Positions 23,500 through 37,137 of a DNA stretch of 64,000 nt are shown here, piece by piece. Made by a program: the position numbers and the translations under genes. A model generated the notes under the pieces. That model was not told where the DNA came from, searched no databases, and saw nothing but the letters and a program-made list of their open reading frames with translations. The first letter of the stretch is position 1, and the number at the start of each line of letters is the position of its first letter. Source of the stretch: Blasia pusilla (lineage: Eukaryota; Marchantiophyta; Marchantiopsida; Blasiales); assembly GCA_050084515.1 (NCBI GenBank), contig CM114272.1, positions 27,962,001 through 28,026,000 on the forward strand, read 5' to 3'.

Positions 23500-26400
23500 A
23501 GAGAGTGTGGATTGAGTGATCAAGTGATTACACGTGAGGTTGAGAGTGATTGCAAGAGAGGGGCACGAGGGTCATCATGGCATCCTTTCAGGATTTTGAG
23601 AGGTGAGGTCGTGGATCTGAGAGTAGCTCTGGAGGGTTTACCCAGAGTAGTGCGAGGTTTCAAGGGTCTCCACGTGAGAGACCACCTCGATCTCCTTATG
23701 TGTCGTCTTCAGACAAGGGGAGAGTATATAGAGGAGTGTGTTAGTGATCCACCATATACATTGAGTGGTCCTAGCAGTTAGGCGTATGAGATGGACGACC
23801 AGGATAGAGGACCGTGTAGGTTCTTAGGTGCAGTAGGCATGATAGAATTGCACGACTTCATCATCGAGTTTAGGAGTTGGTGTGACTCACAGCGGGCTAG
23901 GAACTCTAGAGAGTTTAACCCGTTTACAACATGGAACGGTATGTTCCAGCATTTAGAGGGGGCGCCCATGGACAATTACCATGAGTTCTCCCACAGATAT
24001 GCCCAGGAGATCAAGGTATGGTGACTTTACTATGACCCACACTATGTATCAGGGATGGAGCCATTCCCAGATGATTTTGTGTGAGGCTTACACTTGCTTG
24101 CGCCAGTTGATCAACGTCACTCATGGGGTGACAGAGGCTCAGGCTATCCAGTCATGGTACGCGATGCTAGACCAGAGCCTACTAACATGGGTGCGGGAGG
24201 GGGTGCTTCTTATGAACACCTCCCCTACGTTGAGAGATGTTTTCAGGACCACCCAGAATATTAAGCGCAACATGGCAGAGGAGATCGTGGCTACCATGGG
24301 TTCTCGGCGAGACCAATCACGATTTTCTGCACCACCAGTGCGGCAAGGTGGACTTCGAGATAGGTCGAGTGTGGCACTTGTCAGGGTCATGGACGTGTGC
24401 CTCTACATGGAGGAGGAGATGGTGCTGCAGCAGGATGTTATCAATGTGACTATTGTCAGAGGTATGGTCACACATGCGCGAGGTGTTTCAGTTTACACCC
24501 TCAGTTACGTCCGGACCGAGGGCCAAAGAGGGCACCACAAGAAGTAGGCGGTCCGAGTGGGCCTAGAGGTCGTGCACTAGGTGGTCCCGTTGGGGGATGA
24601 GGAGTAGGAGTTGACCGATAGGTGGTGGAGTTTCCCATGGAGGAGGTAGAGTCCAACGACCTAGACGCATTGAGGGAGACGCCGGGCGTGAGGCTGGGGT
24701 GGTTACTCAGATATAATAGCTACATGAGCAGATTGCCATTATGGCATTGAGGTTACCCGATGCCGGATCCGTGGCATCGACATCATATGGAGCAGCCAGA
24801 GATATGGAGGATCCCGGTTGGATGTGCAGGGTTGCCCAGATGGAGGCCGCCGCAATTGTGACGCGTGGAGTAGCCAAAGAGTTGGATCCACAGTGAGGGG
24901 AAGCTAGGAAACACACCAGGCTTTCTCAGTCTTTCATGTTGTTTGAGGCGATGAGGATCCCATCGATGGGTCTTGATTAGAGTTCTCGGAGAGTTGGTGA
25001 TGTTGTTGGTGTGCAGGCATGGAGGGCAACGGGAGAAGCGAGTGCGAGGACTCTTATTGCTGATGCTCAAGAGGAGCATGTGTCGAGCACGTTTTTGGGG
25101 GCGGCCACTATTGTGTATCGCGGTTCTTTAATTTTTTGCTTCCGATGTTATGACATTGGGACGTACGCCCGCCGAGGTTTTCTAGATGGCCACTATGCTT
25201 TGTGAGCGTGGAGTTGGAGTTCTTGCATCACATTCAGAGGTGATTGCAGAGGAGATGATAGACCTACCCTTGGAGCGGATGCTCGGACCGTCCACGTCAG
25301 ATTCATGATAGGCTGCGCTATGGGCTGCTAGGATGGCGGAGATGCCGGCTAGATCCGCGATAGAGCATGCCATGGCTTCTCCTGGTGTTGTATTGCTGGA
25401 TAACCGGGGAGAGGTCTTTCAGTTGGTGAGTCCAAGAGGTAGAGCTTTTAGTCGGCTGCACGTCTTGTTGGATTCAGGAGCACAACCCTTGATATTGGGG
25501 AAAGCGTCATTCAAAGGATTGGGCTTGACGAGAGCCGATGTGGAGCATTGTCCATTCTGGATACAAACATCCTTGGGTGGAGTGAGTACCACACAATTTA
25601 TCACTTGACAGGAGCTTGTGGTGAGGATTTGCCCGGGATATCCTACATATGAGTCCGTGGTGCGAGCCAAGGCGATAGTGACTGATGCAGAGTCCTATGA
25701 CGTCTTGGTTGGTGGAGTAGTGTTATATTCGATGGGGTTTTCTCTGGATTACTAGGAGGAGTCAGCGTCCTACAGACCAAAATGGTAGTCAGGTGATATG
25801 CGCCTTAGCTCATTACCCGTTCGATTCACAAGTGCAGTGATCGAGCGACGGCCAAGAGAGATGGCGACCTTAGCAGCATTTAGCAATGTCATCACTTGGC
25901 CTAGTGATTTGATTGAGGGACATGTCCATGCAGAGGATACTCCCATTCTTGAAATTTCTATGGAGAGGAGTGTCATGATAGCCGCATCAGTCCATGGAGG
26001 AGAGGTGCCGCTTTGGGGCTCGATTGAGGAGCTCTGACCCTTAGCCACTAAGCATGTGCAGACCGCGTGGAGCGAGACGTTTGCACCAGAGTGTGACCTG
26101 TCAGAGGAACCTCAAGTAGGCAAGAGTGCTGCTATGACCCCTTTGGACACCACCTTGATTGTGTGGTGCATCCCATAGGAGGGTATTTGGGTATTGGATC
26201 TCTTGGAGGGATCATCACTAGGTTAGCTGCTATTTTGCAAGCAGAAGTATGCGTGCAACTGTACCTATATGTGGAAATTGATGATGTTGCGAGGCGCACT
26301 TCATTTCACCATGTAGCGTAGTTATGCCTCCGTTTTCCAAAACTTGTTATCTGCGTCCGCCATTCAAGGTTACCAAAGTTCCCTACCGAGAGACATTTCA

Positions 26401-29346
26401 TTGTTGGGAGTGTAGGACTTAGAGCGGGTAGGGACCATAGACTTGGTCATTGCTATTTGGCCGTGTCAGGGCCAATCGAGTGTTGGACGACGTAGCGGGT
26501 TAGCTGACACTCGGTCCAGGTTGTTTTGGGAGATGATGCGGATCTTGCAATATTTACAAGAGCATCAGCCTCATTCTCCAGCATACATTTTGGAGAATGT
26601 GCCAATTTTGGGCGATTCTAGGTCCCACGTGGTGACGAGTGCACATTAGGTGCACGCATGGATCAGCCTGATAGTGTTGTTAGATGCGGTGAGTGCAGGT
26701 TCTACAACATACTACCCGCGTCTTTGGTGGGCCAACTTGGTACCACATCAGATGTTGCGTAGGGCTTATGGGAGAGTGGAGTGTCCCTCTTATTTGTAGG
26801 TGGATTCTATATTGGATCTGGGCCGTCGATCACAGGTAATGAGGCATGATGATCGACCACCGTTGATTGTGATCAACAGGATTGGCATGCCACGAGCACC
26901 CTTTCCCATCTCGCTTTCTATGCATTCAAGGAGGCCAGACCTGGCTTGGTTTGGGATGACCAGGTACAAAGGTTGGTGGAGCCCAACGCCGATGAGCGAG
27001 AGCGAGCGATTGGATTCCCCACAGGAGTGATGGCAGTACCATCACTATCGAAGGCATCACGACGTCATGTCTTAGGTCAGACGATAGACTTGAACTACTT
27101 GACATGGATTTTCAGCTTAGGAGTAGCTGAGCAACGTCGTTTGAGGATGCGACAAATCACAAAAGTTACGTTGGTGAGCCCCATGCCTATCGAGACGGTT
27201 GAGGCAGCGGTTAGGGCGAGACCTGAGGAGATCGACACACCATGGGTGATCGGGAGAGACACCCTTGGACTTCTTGGGATGTTTTGCAGGTACGCCAGGA
27301 GATGGTAGCCACAACATCGAGCGTGGTTCCGGATACTACACGTGTAGATAAGAGTTTTTTTGTTCGAGATGGGGTTGCACTATAGCAACCACCGACATCC
27401 GCACCGGAGAGTCCTCCGTATTCATGATGGAGACTTGGGTGCCAAACATGGGCCCTAAGTTGACAGGAGGAGAGCCGCGCCGGATACACCAATTCCTTAG
27501 GAGTTCTAGGAGTTGTTTTGCATTTAGTATGCATGATTTGGGTACGTTGAAGGGTCCACGGATCCGCATTGAGTTGTCGAGTGACACGCCGATCTTCCGA
27601 CGACCCTACAGGTATAGTGACATGGAGAGGGCTCTGATTCAGAGTAGGAGCCAGGACTTGGTTGGAGAAGGACTAGTGGAGATGTCGCATGGAGAGTATG
27701 TATCTGCGACTGTCATGCCCGCCAAGAAGGATGTGCATGGCAACTGGACGGATAGGCGGATGTGTGGAGATTACCGACCTATCAATCGGCAAAAGAAGTC
27801 CAATAGGTATGCCATGCCTTCTCCTGAGGAGATCTTTGATGCTATTGTGCATGTACAGGTCTTTAGTTTGATAGATCTTCGAGCTGGATACCATCAGCTG
27901 CCTATGAGATTGGAGGATAGGCAGAAGACAGCATTTTGGGGCATCGATCCTCACGGGAAGGATTTCTTGTATCATTGGCGGTTCTTACCATTTGGGTTAA
28001 AGAACGCCCCGGTTGACTTTCAGAGGGTCATGGATAGAATCTTGGCAGGTCTGAATTTTGCAAGGTGTTATATTGATGACATTGTAGTCTTTAGCACCAC
28101 GGTTGAGGAGCATGAGCGACATCTAGAGGAGGTATTTTGACAATTGCAGTTACATGGGCTGAAGCTACATTCAGGCAAGTGCAAGTTCTTCTACGACCAT
28201 ATTGAGTACCCTGGGTCATATGATATACCCGGAGGGCCTTGGTGTGCAGTATACAAAGGTAGAGGCTATTTCAGGCATTCCACACCCAACAGATGTGAGT
28301 TGAGTTGGTGCATTCATGGGATTGGCGGACTTCTATCGACGGTACGTCAAGGGTTTTAGCTCGATTGTAAAGCCGCTGACCAAGGTGGATCAGGAGTGGC
28401 ACTAGGGGGATGAGCAGGAGAGAGCATTTTAGATGCTCAAGGACATATTGACGTTTGCATCTATATTAAGAAGATCGATCATGGAACGTCCTTTCCAGTT
28501 GCATATCGATTGGAGCATGTTAGGGCTTAGAGCCGTGCTCACCCAACATGACGATGATGGTAGAGAGTTCGTGGTGGCTTATGCTAGTCGCTTGAACAAC
28601 GCTACAGAGGCAAAGTATAGCTTGTATGAGGATAAGTGCTTGGCTACAATTTGGGCTGTCGCATATTTCAGATGTTATCTATTCGGAAATACCCTTACCA
28701 TCATTACGGATCATTAGCCACTTAAGTGGTTGATGGAGTCCGACAAGCTTACAGGGAAGCTTGCAAGATGGGCTCTCTTGTTGCAGGAGTATGACTTCCA
28801 GATGGTGCATAGACCTGGGATGCTCAACCAAGATGCATATGGTTTGAGCCGTAACCCATGCGTGAGTCAACGAGATGCAATTGGAGCTCGTTGGCATGGT
28901 GAGAGTAATGAGGAGTTGGTGTGAGGATGGCATGCATCAGCCTATTTGGGCTTGTTGGCTATAGAGAGCCAGATTGCTGAGACTTCGATGGTGAGGTCTT
29001 ATGGAGAGTCCTTAGATCCAGAGGCCGGTGAGGAGACGACACGTGGCCGAGACATTCACGACGATGGAGTGATGTTGGAGTACCTGTGTACTGGCAGTGT
29101 CGTGAGCACAATGGATGCTAGAGAGCCGGATCAGATCCTACAGCGAGCTAGACGATTCCGATGGCAGGGCACACATGTGTTGCGAGTGTGGGAGGATGGT
29201 AGAGTGCGTGTAGTGCCTCATCCTTTGTAGAGAGCACCTTTGGTGCATCATGCCTACGAGGAGTTGGGTCATTTTGGAGTGAAGCGGACGTACATCTTGC
29301 TCCAAATTCATTATTGGTGGCGAGGCATGCAGACTAACGTCAGGCA
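23500..29346 (+). mobile_element. Degenerate Ty3/gypsy element, cut by the MULE
   Basis: Plus-strand remains in order: gag capsid-like segments (23791-24290); a zinc knuckle CDYCQRYGHTCARC near 24437; an aspartic protease core LLDSGAQPLILGK near 25465; RT (27424-28250) with SLIDLRAGYHQLPM, FLPFGLKNAPVDF and YIDDIVVFS; RNase H (28480-28860, QLHIDWSMLGLRAV, ...LARWALLLQEYDF); and the first half of the integrase zinc domain HHAYEELGHFGVKRTYILLQ (29240-29300). It is riddled with stops and frameshifts. The DSGAQP-type protease and HHAYEELGHFGV zinc domain differ from the chromovirus, so it is a different gypsy lineage. Coding stops at 29346 where the MULE target duplication begins. Confidence 0.82.
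27424..28140 (+). pseudogene. Reverse transcriptase domain of the second gypsy element
   Basis: This is the longest uninterrupted piece of the element, 238 codons. It covers the linker (ELSSDTPIFRRPYRYSD), fingers/palm with SLIDLRAGYHQLPM, FLPFGLKNAPVDFQ and catalytic YIDDIVVFS. It ends at a TGA (28138-28140) inside the thumb region; the same frame resumes immediately after it (QLQLHGLKLHSGKCKFF), so a single point mutation explains this break. Confidence 0.85.
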
Positions 29347-29355
29347 CTTCCTTCC
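29347..29355. repeat. Target-site duplication of the MULE, left copy
   Basis: CTTCCTTCC, identical to 40846-40854. Nine bases is the standard duplication length for Mutator-like transposons. It lies inside the second gypsy element's integrase codons. Confidence 0.85.
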
Positions 29356-29463
29356 GAAGCCCATACTTTGCCACGGCTTCGCAATAAAGCGAAGCATAGG
29401 CTAGGCCCTATCGGCAGGCACCTCGGTGAAAGCGCGCTTCGGAGCTCCGGATCAGGAAAACGG
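29356..29463 (+). repeat. MULE terminal inverted repeat, left
   Basis: It begins GAAGCCCATACTTTGCC and ends at GGAAAACGG. It pairs with the reverse complement of 40737-40845, with scattered substitutions and one extra base at the right outer end. Inside it lies a small palindrome, GGAGCTCC. Homology stops sharply at GAAAACGG on both sides. Confidence 0.88.
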
Positions 29464-30355
29464 TAATATGGTAGCAGTAATCAATGAAATGTCGGATATT
29501 GTCCTCCGCGCGCGGCATGTGGGCATGGACGGACTTCAAAATGTCCATTTAGATTCGGTTCCCTGCCATCGGACAGACTTAAAATGGATTCCATTCGGCA
29601 AAGAAGTCCGTTTAGGGTTCAACCGGCCTCGGTAGTCGATTAGCCCTAATGAACGTCGTGGAGCGAAGGAGAAACCCGACATTTGGTTCATTAGCATCGC
29701 TAATGGAGGATTTGGTTGCTAATGGAGGATTATGATCGCTTCACGATAGAGGATTAACCCGAACGAGAGGTGTGGTACATGGATTAAGTGTTCGGGGTTC
29801 GGATTGGTGCTGACTACAACGGGCAACCGTGTCCAAATCGATAAGGTTCGTGCAGAAGTTTGTATTTGCTTATTTCAAGTTCAGTTCAGTTCGGCTCCAA
29901 TTCATAGTAGTAGGTGTGGACTACATAGATAACTCCTTTGCTTGGACATTGCCGATATTGTGCTTTAGTGCCCTTGGCGGCTTGCATAAATACAAACTGA
30001 ACCCTCGTGAACCCGAGGCAGCGGGCGTTCATCCATCTTCATCATTCCCACTTTCGTTTCCGTTGTCTGAATGTCATGTATTGCATAATTTTGAAGCAAA
30101 ATATTGACATGTACAAAGGATAGTATGACCTCTGTTACAGGAAACTTGTATTGATTGTCTCCGTTCGGGCTGTAGTGAGAACACCGAAGATGTAATAGCA
30201 CTTATATTTCTTGCATTTCTCTGTACATGTGCATCGTCTGAACACAGGTGTATAATTTGGATGTGGGAAGGTGATCGAAGGTTTAGGGTAGTTATTCATT
30301 GAAGCTTCCCAAGAAACTTCCCAAAGTTTCGCACTGAACATTAGATTGAGCAGGA

Positions 30356-33300
30356 ATGACCAAATACTCCAAATCCCATGGTGCATTTGAATGTGACTCC
30401 ATTCAAAATCCCCTACCTGGCCCTTTTATAAGTGAACACCTGAATTGGTATGGTCAAAGAAAAGAAGCATGGATTCCAGCTGATAGGCTAGAGGATTTCA
30501 TACAAGGTGAAGAACATAAACCGCATTTCCATACGACTTTTTGAAAAAGCAAAACTGATAAATCTGCACACACAAATATCACCATTCGGTATTGGTGTGC
30601 GTATGGGCCCCAAGATTTCAGGAAAGATGTCTGGACCTCTTTGCCTGAAGAGGTCTTTCACCCCAACCGTCGAAGCAAAGGGGTTAAGGGTAGTAGACCA
30701 GAAAGCCAAAGTAAAAATCTTGGGCTTTCTCAAGGCCGTGGATGCCAATTCCACTTTGCTATCATAAAGTCGGTAGACTATCCTGGTTTTTGCACGTTGA
30801 GGCACTTGCACTCAAAACATGTGGACAAGGCGGGTCAAATATGCCATGGTGACCTAGACAAGACAGCAAATATTGCAAATGCAATTGTAGCCCCAAAATT
30901 AAGTCCTCGTTGTAGGGACTTTGTTGAGCGCTTATTGCGAGTGAACGTGAGCCCTTTGAATATCATGAAAGAGCATAGGAGGTGGATTCGTGAACATATT
31001 CGTGATAACCCCAACCACCAACATGCTTGGGCTAGAGATGCAATGCTAAAGCCTCAAGATATTCTCAATATCAAGCACTGCATGCGAAGGCGAGAAGGGG
31101 GCTATGATGGAACAGACGACGCCACTGCAATCCAACATTGGGTACAATCACACCCCAAAAATATCATCTACTACAATGAGGCTATTTCCAAGTTGGGCCA
31201 ACCCTTTAGCCTAGTATTTTCGACACCTTGGATGCTTCAAAATCTCTTGGAACTTGGAAATGGCGGAGCTATCTCAATGGATGTCACCCATGGCACAAAC
31301 ACTTATGAGGTTAGTTGACATTGCTTCTTCACTTGCTTTTTTTAGATCAGATATCGTTTAAAATAATAATTTGTTTTAGCTTGTTGCCCAATCTTTCAGA
31401 TGTAGACCTTCACTTAGCAAGTGCTTATGTTGTGTTCCCTCTACAATAATGATATATTTCTTCCCATTCATGCGTCAAAATCTTTATATTCACAGTTCTG
31501 AATCATACAATTCTTGTGTTCACAGTACCAATTATTCACTTTGTTGGGGTTCGATAAGTTTCTTAATGGGTTGCCATTGGTCTGGGCTATCCTACAACGA
31601 CATCAACACGAGGACTTGGTTGCTACCTTATCGCATGTTAAGGATTGGGCAAATAGGAACATGTTGCACGACAGAGTGGAAACCTTCATGCTTCATAGTT
31701 GATGACTCAAAAGAGGAACAATCTGCTATAAAGGAAGTATTTCTTGGTGTTCCTATAGACTTGTGTCTATGGCATGTTCGAAAGAGTTGGCTAAAGAATT
31801 TGCATCAGCGCGTGCGATGTCCAATCACAAAGGCAGACATGAATAGAGACCTGGGCGGAGTTATGTATTCACGTGATGAAGGTACTTCCAATCTGTAACC
31901 TTCAAATTTGTGTATCTTGTATGTTGTTATGGTCCAGATGCCTAACAATTTGCTATTGGTGTCGCAGATCCGGTTGATGCCTCTTATAGATTTATGCGCA
32001 AGTGGATAGGAACGGAACGTCACTTTCTAAAATACTACGCCAACTATTGGCATCCAAAGATCGTTACTTGGGCAAAGGGATATCGTAAGCATGCACGATC
32101 CAACCAAGATACTAACGCTGCCATAGAAAGGTGGCATCACACTCTAAAGATGCACCTCACATCCAGCATGCCCACAAAGCCAACCAGGAAGCTTATATGG
32201 CTTGTGCAAATACTCACTGGAGAAATTGAAGATTTCTTCTGGTACTTGTCCTTTTTGAAGAGGGAAGGCATGGTGAGGAATCAAGCTATTCAAAAAGTCA
32301 TGCTAATGGCTATTAGGCGAGCAAATGATATTCCTGACAAGTATGTCACATTCGAGTCCATGAACGGAAGGAAATGTGCTCAGGTGAAGAGCATCTCAAA
32401 GCTAGATGTATGGCATGATGTGGTGGACTACGATTCAAAAGATGCAGCATGCACGTGTCCACGTGCCAATGAAGGCTTCACTTGCAAACATCAGGTTTGC
32501 ACATCTGCGTTCATTCTGGTTGTAACACAAAATAAATCTTTATGGGCTATTCTTGAAAGGGTTTAATAATAGAAATTTGTACCCTTAGGCTCTCTAAACA
32601 TGCTCGAGGCTTCATGTCATCCTGTCTAAACATGCTTGTATGGATGTGAAGTTCATTGGTATTCTTGCAAAGAATAATCTCGTCTAAATTTACAGGTTAA
32701 ATGCCTTCTGTTGTGTGGACACACTGAAGTGGACTTACTGTCCTTTCTTGGTACTCGTTCTGGAAGCAAAGCTGGAGGATTGGAGAATTTGTTGCAAAAG
32801 CACGCCAACCATAGTGTATGTACTGATCAGAATGAGGCCGATATACTCGAAGTCGTTGGAAATGTGACGGAGTTTGAAACTGTAAAACAAGCTGAACCAC
32901 AAAGGACCAGCACTAAAGATGTTGAAGATATGATAGACAAGTGCATACGTGCTGCCCTTGGTGTTCCATTTTCAGACGTGCTCATGGAGCATTTGTTTTA
33001 ATTATTGCACAAGGATTTAGGCTCTGTTCTGAACCTGAAGGCAAGAATTGAGACAAACACTCACATTGACCCACATGTGGGTCATAATATTGCACACCAC
33101 TTTCCTGAGCCATTTGTGGGTAACGTTGATCAGGATCGCCATCTCCGGCGAAGATTGGATTGGCTGGATCGTATGCACCTAAGGCAGAGAGCACAAAATG
33201 GACGAAGGATTCAACCTTCGGCCAAAGAACATCAAGTGGAGTCATTCCATAGAGCGAAAAAACTGAAGTTCCTGAACATGGAGGAAGAAATGGAAGCAGA

Positions 33301-33625
33301 GGCCTGCAAGAATCTTGACTGGGATGCTCTATTGAGCCAAGTTGAGGGTGGCGGAACCCAACTGAGCATGGATTTGCAATGGCCATTGGTAAATTGTATG
33401 CCTCATCATCATTACAAAAGTGATATCGCAGCAAAGAGGACCAAAGGCGATGACTTGCTGGATAAAATCCTTGGGAATGCTGAAAACATTGTTAGGATCA
33501 GTAGTGAGTATGGCAAGTTTCCCCTTGTCACAAATTTTAACCTGACACATCCAGGTAGTCATTCATCAGATGTTCAAATTCACAGTAGAGATCACGACAT
33601 TGTGGCAGACTCTCAGGTTTTATGA
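30356..33625 (+). pseudogene. MULE transposase with SWIM zinc finger, broken
   Basis: Exons from splice consensus: 30356-31309, 31526-31881, 31968-32494 and 32696 to about 33001 or 33625; phases agree. The N-terminal zinc/DNA-binding region (WIPADRLEDFIQGEEH, RYWCAYGPQDF) precedes the core. The MULE catalytic acidic triad is visible as MDVTHGTN, FIVDDSKEE and NAAIERWHHTLK, with LCLWHVRKSW between. The SWIM finger CTCPRANEGFTCKH closes exon 3. Lesions: an in-frame TGA at 30542-30544, a one-base frameshift near 31660-31690 (before FIVDD), and an in-frame TAA at 32999-33001 followed by 206 open codons in the same frame. The gene would cut and join the element's inverted repeats; this copy cannot be translated whole. 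The start codon is the first ATG in the frame and is not proven. Confidence 0.85.
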
Positions 33626-34299
33626 GAGATGTTCATAACCGTTTAAAATGATCCACATACTAAGATGGTTTTGTTGATGCACATTGTATTAGATGTTTTG
33701 TGAATGACATGCCTAGGCTAAGTTGAATCCATTATTGGCCCGGATGTCTCTATTTCAAAAGTCTCCTCTGTAGTACAGTTAAGGGAACACCATAAACTTG
33801 GTGTTCACACCATACACTTGGTGTTCACAGATCTCTGGTATCATTGCTTCCACAATGACAGTATGGTAACAAGGACGATTTGAAGAACAATGGAATACAA
33901 CATAACCGTTGCGGGCCAATAAAAAAATTAAACGGTGGTTACGAGGTCTACTACGTACTAGACATTACATCATGTAACCCCGTAAGCATATGTTGCACCG
34001 CATCCAACCACAGCGAGAAACCTACGGAACTGTGGTCGTTTTTTTTCCATGGTTGGATACATCGGTTTTGAGTATGGATCCTATCTCGATGGCGGGACTG
34101 AACTTTTAGTTAGAACTATTTTATTAGTTGGAACTTAAAAAAAACATGTTGGACGCCCTCTGGACCCTACTCGGAAGGCCGGTCTCTCTTCGTAAAGTTT
34201 TAGCAAGACTTTCATCTATCCCGCCAACTTGGACCATGTCTAATTTGCATAGCCATGACTAACAAATCTGGAGAGAAGTATGCAATGTACACCAACGCT

Positions 34300-34545
34300 A
34301 GTGAACACCATAGTCCCGTTCAAACTAATAGTCCCTGTGTTCAAACTAACCGACGTCCACAAACCTCTGGAATTGGTATAGCAGTCATTACGATCGGCGC
34401 TTATTAGAGTCGTGAACACAACATTTCAGATGTGAACACCATAGTCTCGGTGTTCCAACTAACCGACGTCCACAAACATCTGGAATTGGTACAGCAGTCA
34501 TCGCGGTCGGCCCTTATAAGAGTCGTGAGCACAACATTTGAGATG
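34300..34545. repeat. ~115-bp tandem duplication inside the MULE
   Basis: GTGAACACCATAGTC... AACTAACCGACGTCCACAAAC...TCTGGAATTGGTA...GAGTCGTGA(A/G)CACAACATTT(C/G)AGATG occurs twice in tandem with few changes. Related GTGTTCACACC motifs lie near 33787-33830. The flanking 33626-35640 stretch is otherwise non-coding. Confidence 0.75.
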
Positions 34546-35649
34546 TTTGGGTTACTCGGGGCGATTTCGCTGTTTTTTTTTGGGGTGCACTCTCTGTTGA
34601 AAGTTCAAGAAAGTTTCTCTACTATCCATGTATTTGATTACTGCCAATGTCTATCTGGGACAATTTGCTACTGAGTATCTGGAGAATCAGAAGAATGACG
34701 GATGGAAAAAAACATCGATGCAGACGTTTGCACATGAGAGAAAACACATTGTAAACAACAGCCTCAATAACCATTCCATAGGAATAAACTCCGGATTTTA
34801 TTCAAAATTCTGTGGCGTTTCTTGCATCCACAACATGGAGCATTTCTTGCATCCATAGTCTCTATTGTCAAAATATGCCTAAACAGAGCATGGCCACTAT
34901 AACCTTCGCTGGAACTCAAGTATCAAAATGCTATCCACCATCTGCACACTAACGATAAATTAGGTTCAGAACCCATTCCTTAACTTCTCAGGTAAGCAAG
35001 GCAAAATTTACATGAAATGGAGTAAGACCTAGACAACCAAGCACTTGGATGTCAATGCCAAGTAATATTCTAGAGTCATGAATGAAGAGCTAAAGGGCAG
35101 CCCTAGAGCAGCTATACTTACCCATTCATGAAATAAAGTTTAGGGAATGTATGCAAACATAAACCCTAGTACCAAAACCAGAAGGCCTGTCCTCTTAGTG
35201 GTGATCATCTTGTCCGCTTGGGCCACATGTGGAGGTGTCCAATGGCTGCAAAAGTGGTGTGGAGAATGTCGGCAATGGTGTGGACTGGAAGTCAGATACC
35301 TCATCCTCTGCCTGTACATGTCATGCCACGGTTAGCATGGCTGTTCATACAACTGCAGCGTCTTGCACCTAACAATTGAAAATTCGAAGAATGAATCAAA
35401 ACCAAAGAAATTGCACAAGTTTGAGAATCTGATTTTTGTCATAATCAACATAATGAGGGCCGGCTGCAAAGGTTACCCGGGGGGGGTAAGGGCATTGTAG
35501 CATTTTCGTTCAAAGCATTCAACTCGTCATCTCTGGAAACTATAAGGGCCTGCACAAGAGTAATTTAGTGACATAAGTAGACATCAAGGAGGGTGAACGC
35601 CAAAACATGGTAAGCAAGGAACTACAACTCAAGTGTTTTCTTTGGATTG

Positions 35650-37012
35650 TCACATCACCTCTTCTTCCGTGACTCTGGCGTGTTTTATCATCATAAGCCT
35701 CTTCCTTCGCTTCATGTCATCCTTGGTTCTCCCACGTGGGCGCGGGCCTTCTATAACAAGTTCTGCTTGGAGGACCACTTGGTCAGGGCTAGGGGAGCGA
35801 CGGATTGCTTCAGGGGATGAATGTATATGTGCATCATCCATAACCCCACCTTCCACAATATCACCATCCGCTCCAATGTCGGGATGTAGTCGAGGCAATT
35901 TCCTGGTGTTTCTGATGGACTTTGCTGCACTTAAGGACTTAGATCTGTGTGGCTGTTTCTGCCTTCTAGGGCCTAGCATGGCCATGTCATTTGGAACATG
36001 TATATATTCTGAGACGGGAGGCTGAACCAATGGAGTCCTCGAGAAGACCTCCCTGTTATCTCCACTACTGGGTACTGGGCTCGTTGCACCCCCGAGGTTT
36101 GAGTCTGAGTCACTGGAGTCAACTATTTCAACATCCACACCTCCCTGCAAACATTTCACCAATCTGTCAAGCATAATAGGTACACATTTGCACATGAATG
36201 TCAAAAGGCAAGCCTTGGGCAGCAGTAGGACATCCATGTGGCTATAGTATACTAAGAAATAGGGACAGAAAATGCATTTCAAATATTAGACCTACAAATA
36301 ATTCATAGGAAGATTTCATATACCCGCAAGACAGCATCTGCATGGCTGCACCCGACTCCATCCACATACATACGAGTCACTTTCTCTCTCATCCTCGCTA
36401 GTATGGCAAGTTTGTTTCTTTCTTTCCAAATTCTATAGTGGTGCTTGAACCGGGGGGTGTAGTACTCTTCACCGATGTACCAGGAATGTCGATGATATCG
36501 ACGCATGGCATCTAACACTACAAGTGACTGCTCTACCTGCTGGTGTCTAGTCTCCGAACCGGCATCCCATCGATATGGTTCTTGCCTATCCATCACCCAC
36601 ACAGCAGATAAATGGTGAAATGCAGCAAGACATCTCCAGTAGGTACTTCGGTTCACTCTATCCAATGGAATGGTGGAAGGGAGAAGGCTACGTCCTGACT
36701 CAATCCATGAGCTCACAATGGTGGTCGGGCGGCCTAGGGTGCTCTCTAGTTCCTCCCTAGCCTTTTCGTATTCTTCCACCTTGGCTAGGCATGACAAAGA
36801 GGTCTGCTGGAATTGATGCGCTCTGTGAGCCTCAAATGCAATTAAAAGGTCAATTAAGGCAAGCATGGGGGCAAAGGGTCCTGCAGCCCTTCGTGCATGC
36901 TCTTTGGCTTTGTTTAGAAGTGCAACCTTCTTCTGTCTTTGGCGATTGGCCCACCGTTGTAGCACCGTGCCCCTCAGTCTGATATTCGCAGAAGATGGCG
37001 TCACATAAGAAC
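35650..37012 (-). CDS. Unrecognised MULE-borne protein, two joined exons
   Basis: Two minus-strand exons join in phase 0: 37012-36324 (acceptor CCTGATGCAG, donor CGG/GTATAT) and 36146-35650 (acceptor TTTGCAG, stop TGA). The first exon encodes an Arg/Lys-rich, probably helical segment (RGTVLQRWANRQRQKKVALL, ...NKLAILARMREKVTRMYV) with several Trp/His/Tyr residues (YWRCLAAFHHLSAVWVMD). The second is acidic and serine-rich (EIVDSSDSDSN) and ends in a basic, nuclear-localisation-like run (KDDMKRRKRLMM). I do not recognise the family. The 5' exon is not placed: the exon just upstream (ending 37138) does not join in phase. The ORFs carry no internal stops, unlike the transposase, so selection or recent activity is possible. 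Confidence 0.5.
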
Positions 37013-37137
37013 CTGCATCAGGAAAAAAAAGGCTTAACAACTAAGACATCCGAGATATGGCAAAATTCAATGCTATCCCTAAACATGACATTCATTTGCA
37101 CCGAGCACGGTAAGTGGTGATAGAACAGGTATAGGGT

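Noticed and set aside
35633-36025. Plus-strand ORF of 130 codons
   Set aside because: It lies opposite the minus-strand MULE exon with good splice sites and an acidic/basic tail; the plus frame shows no supporting feature.
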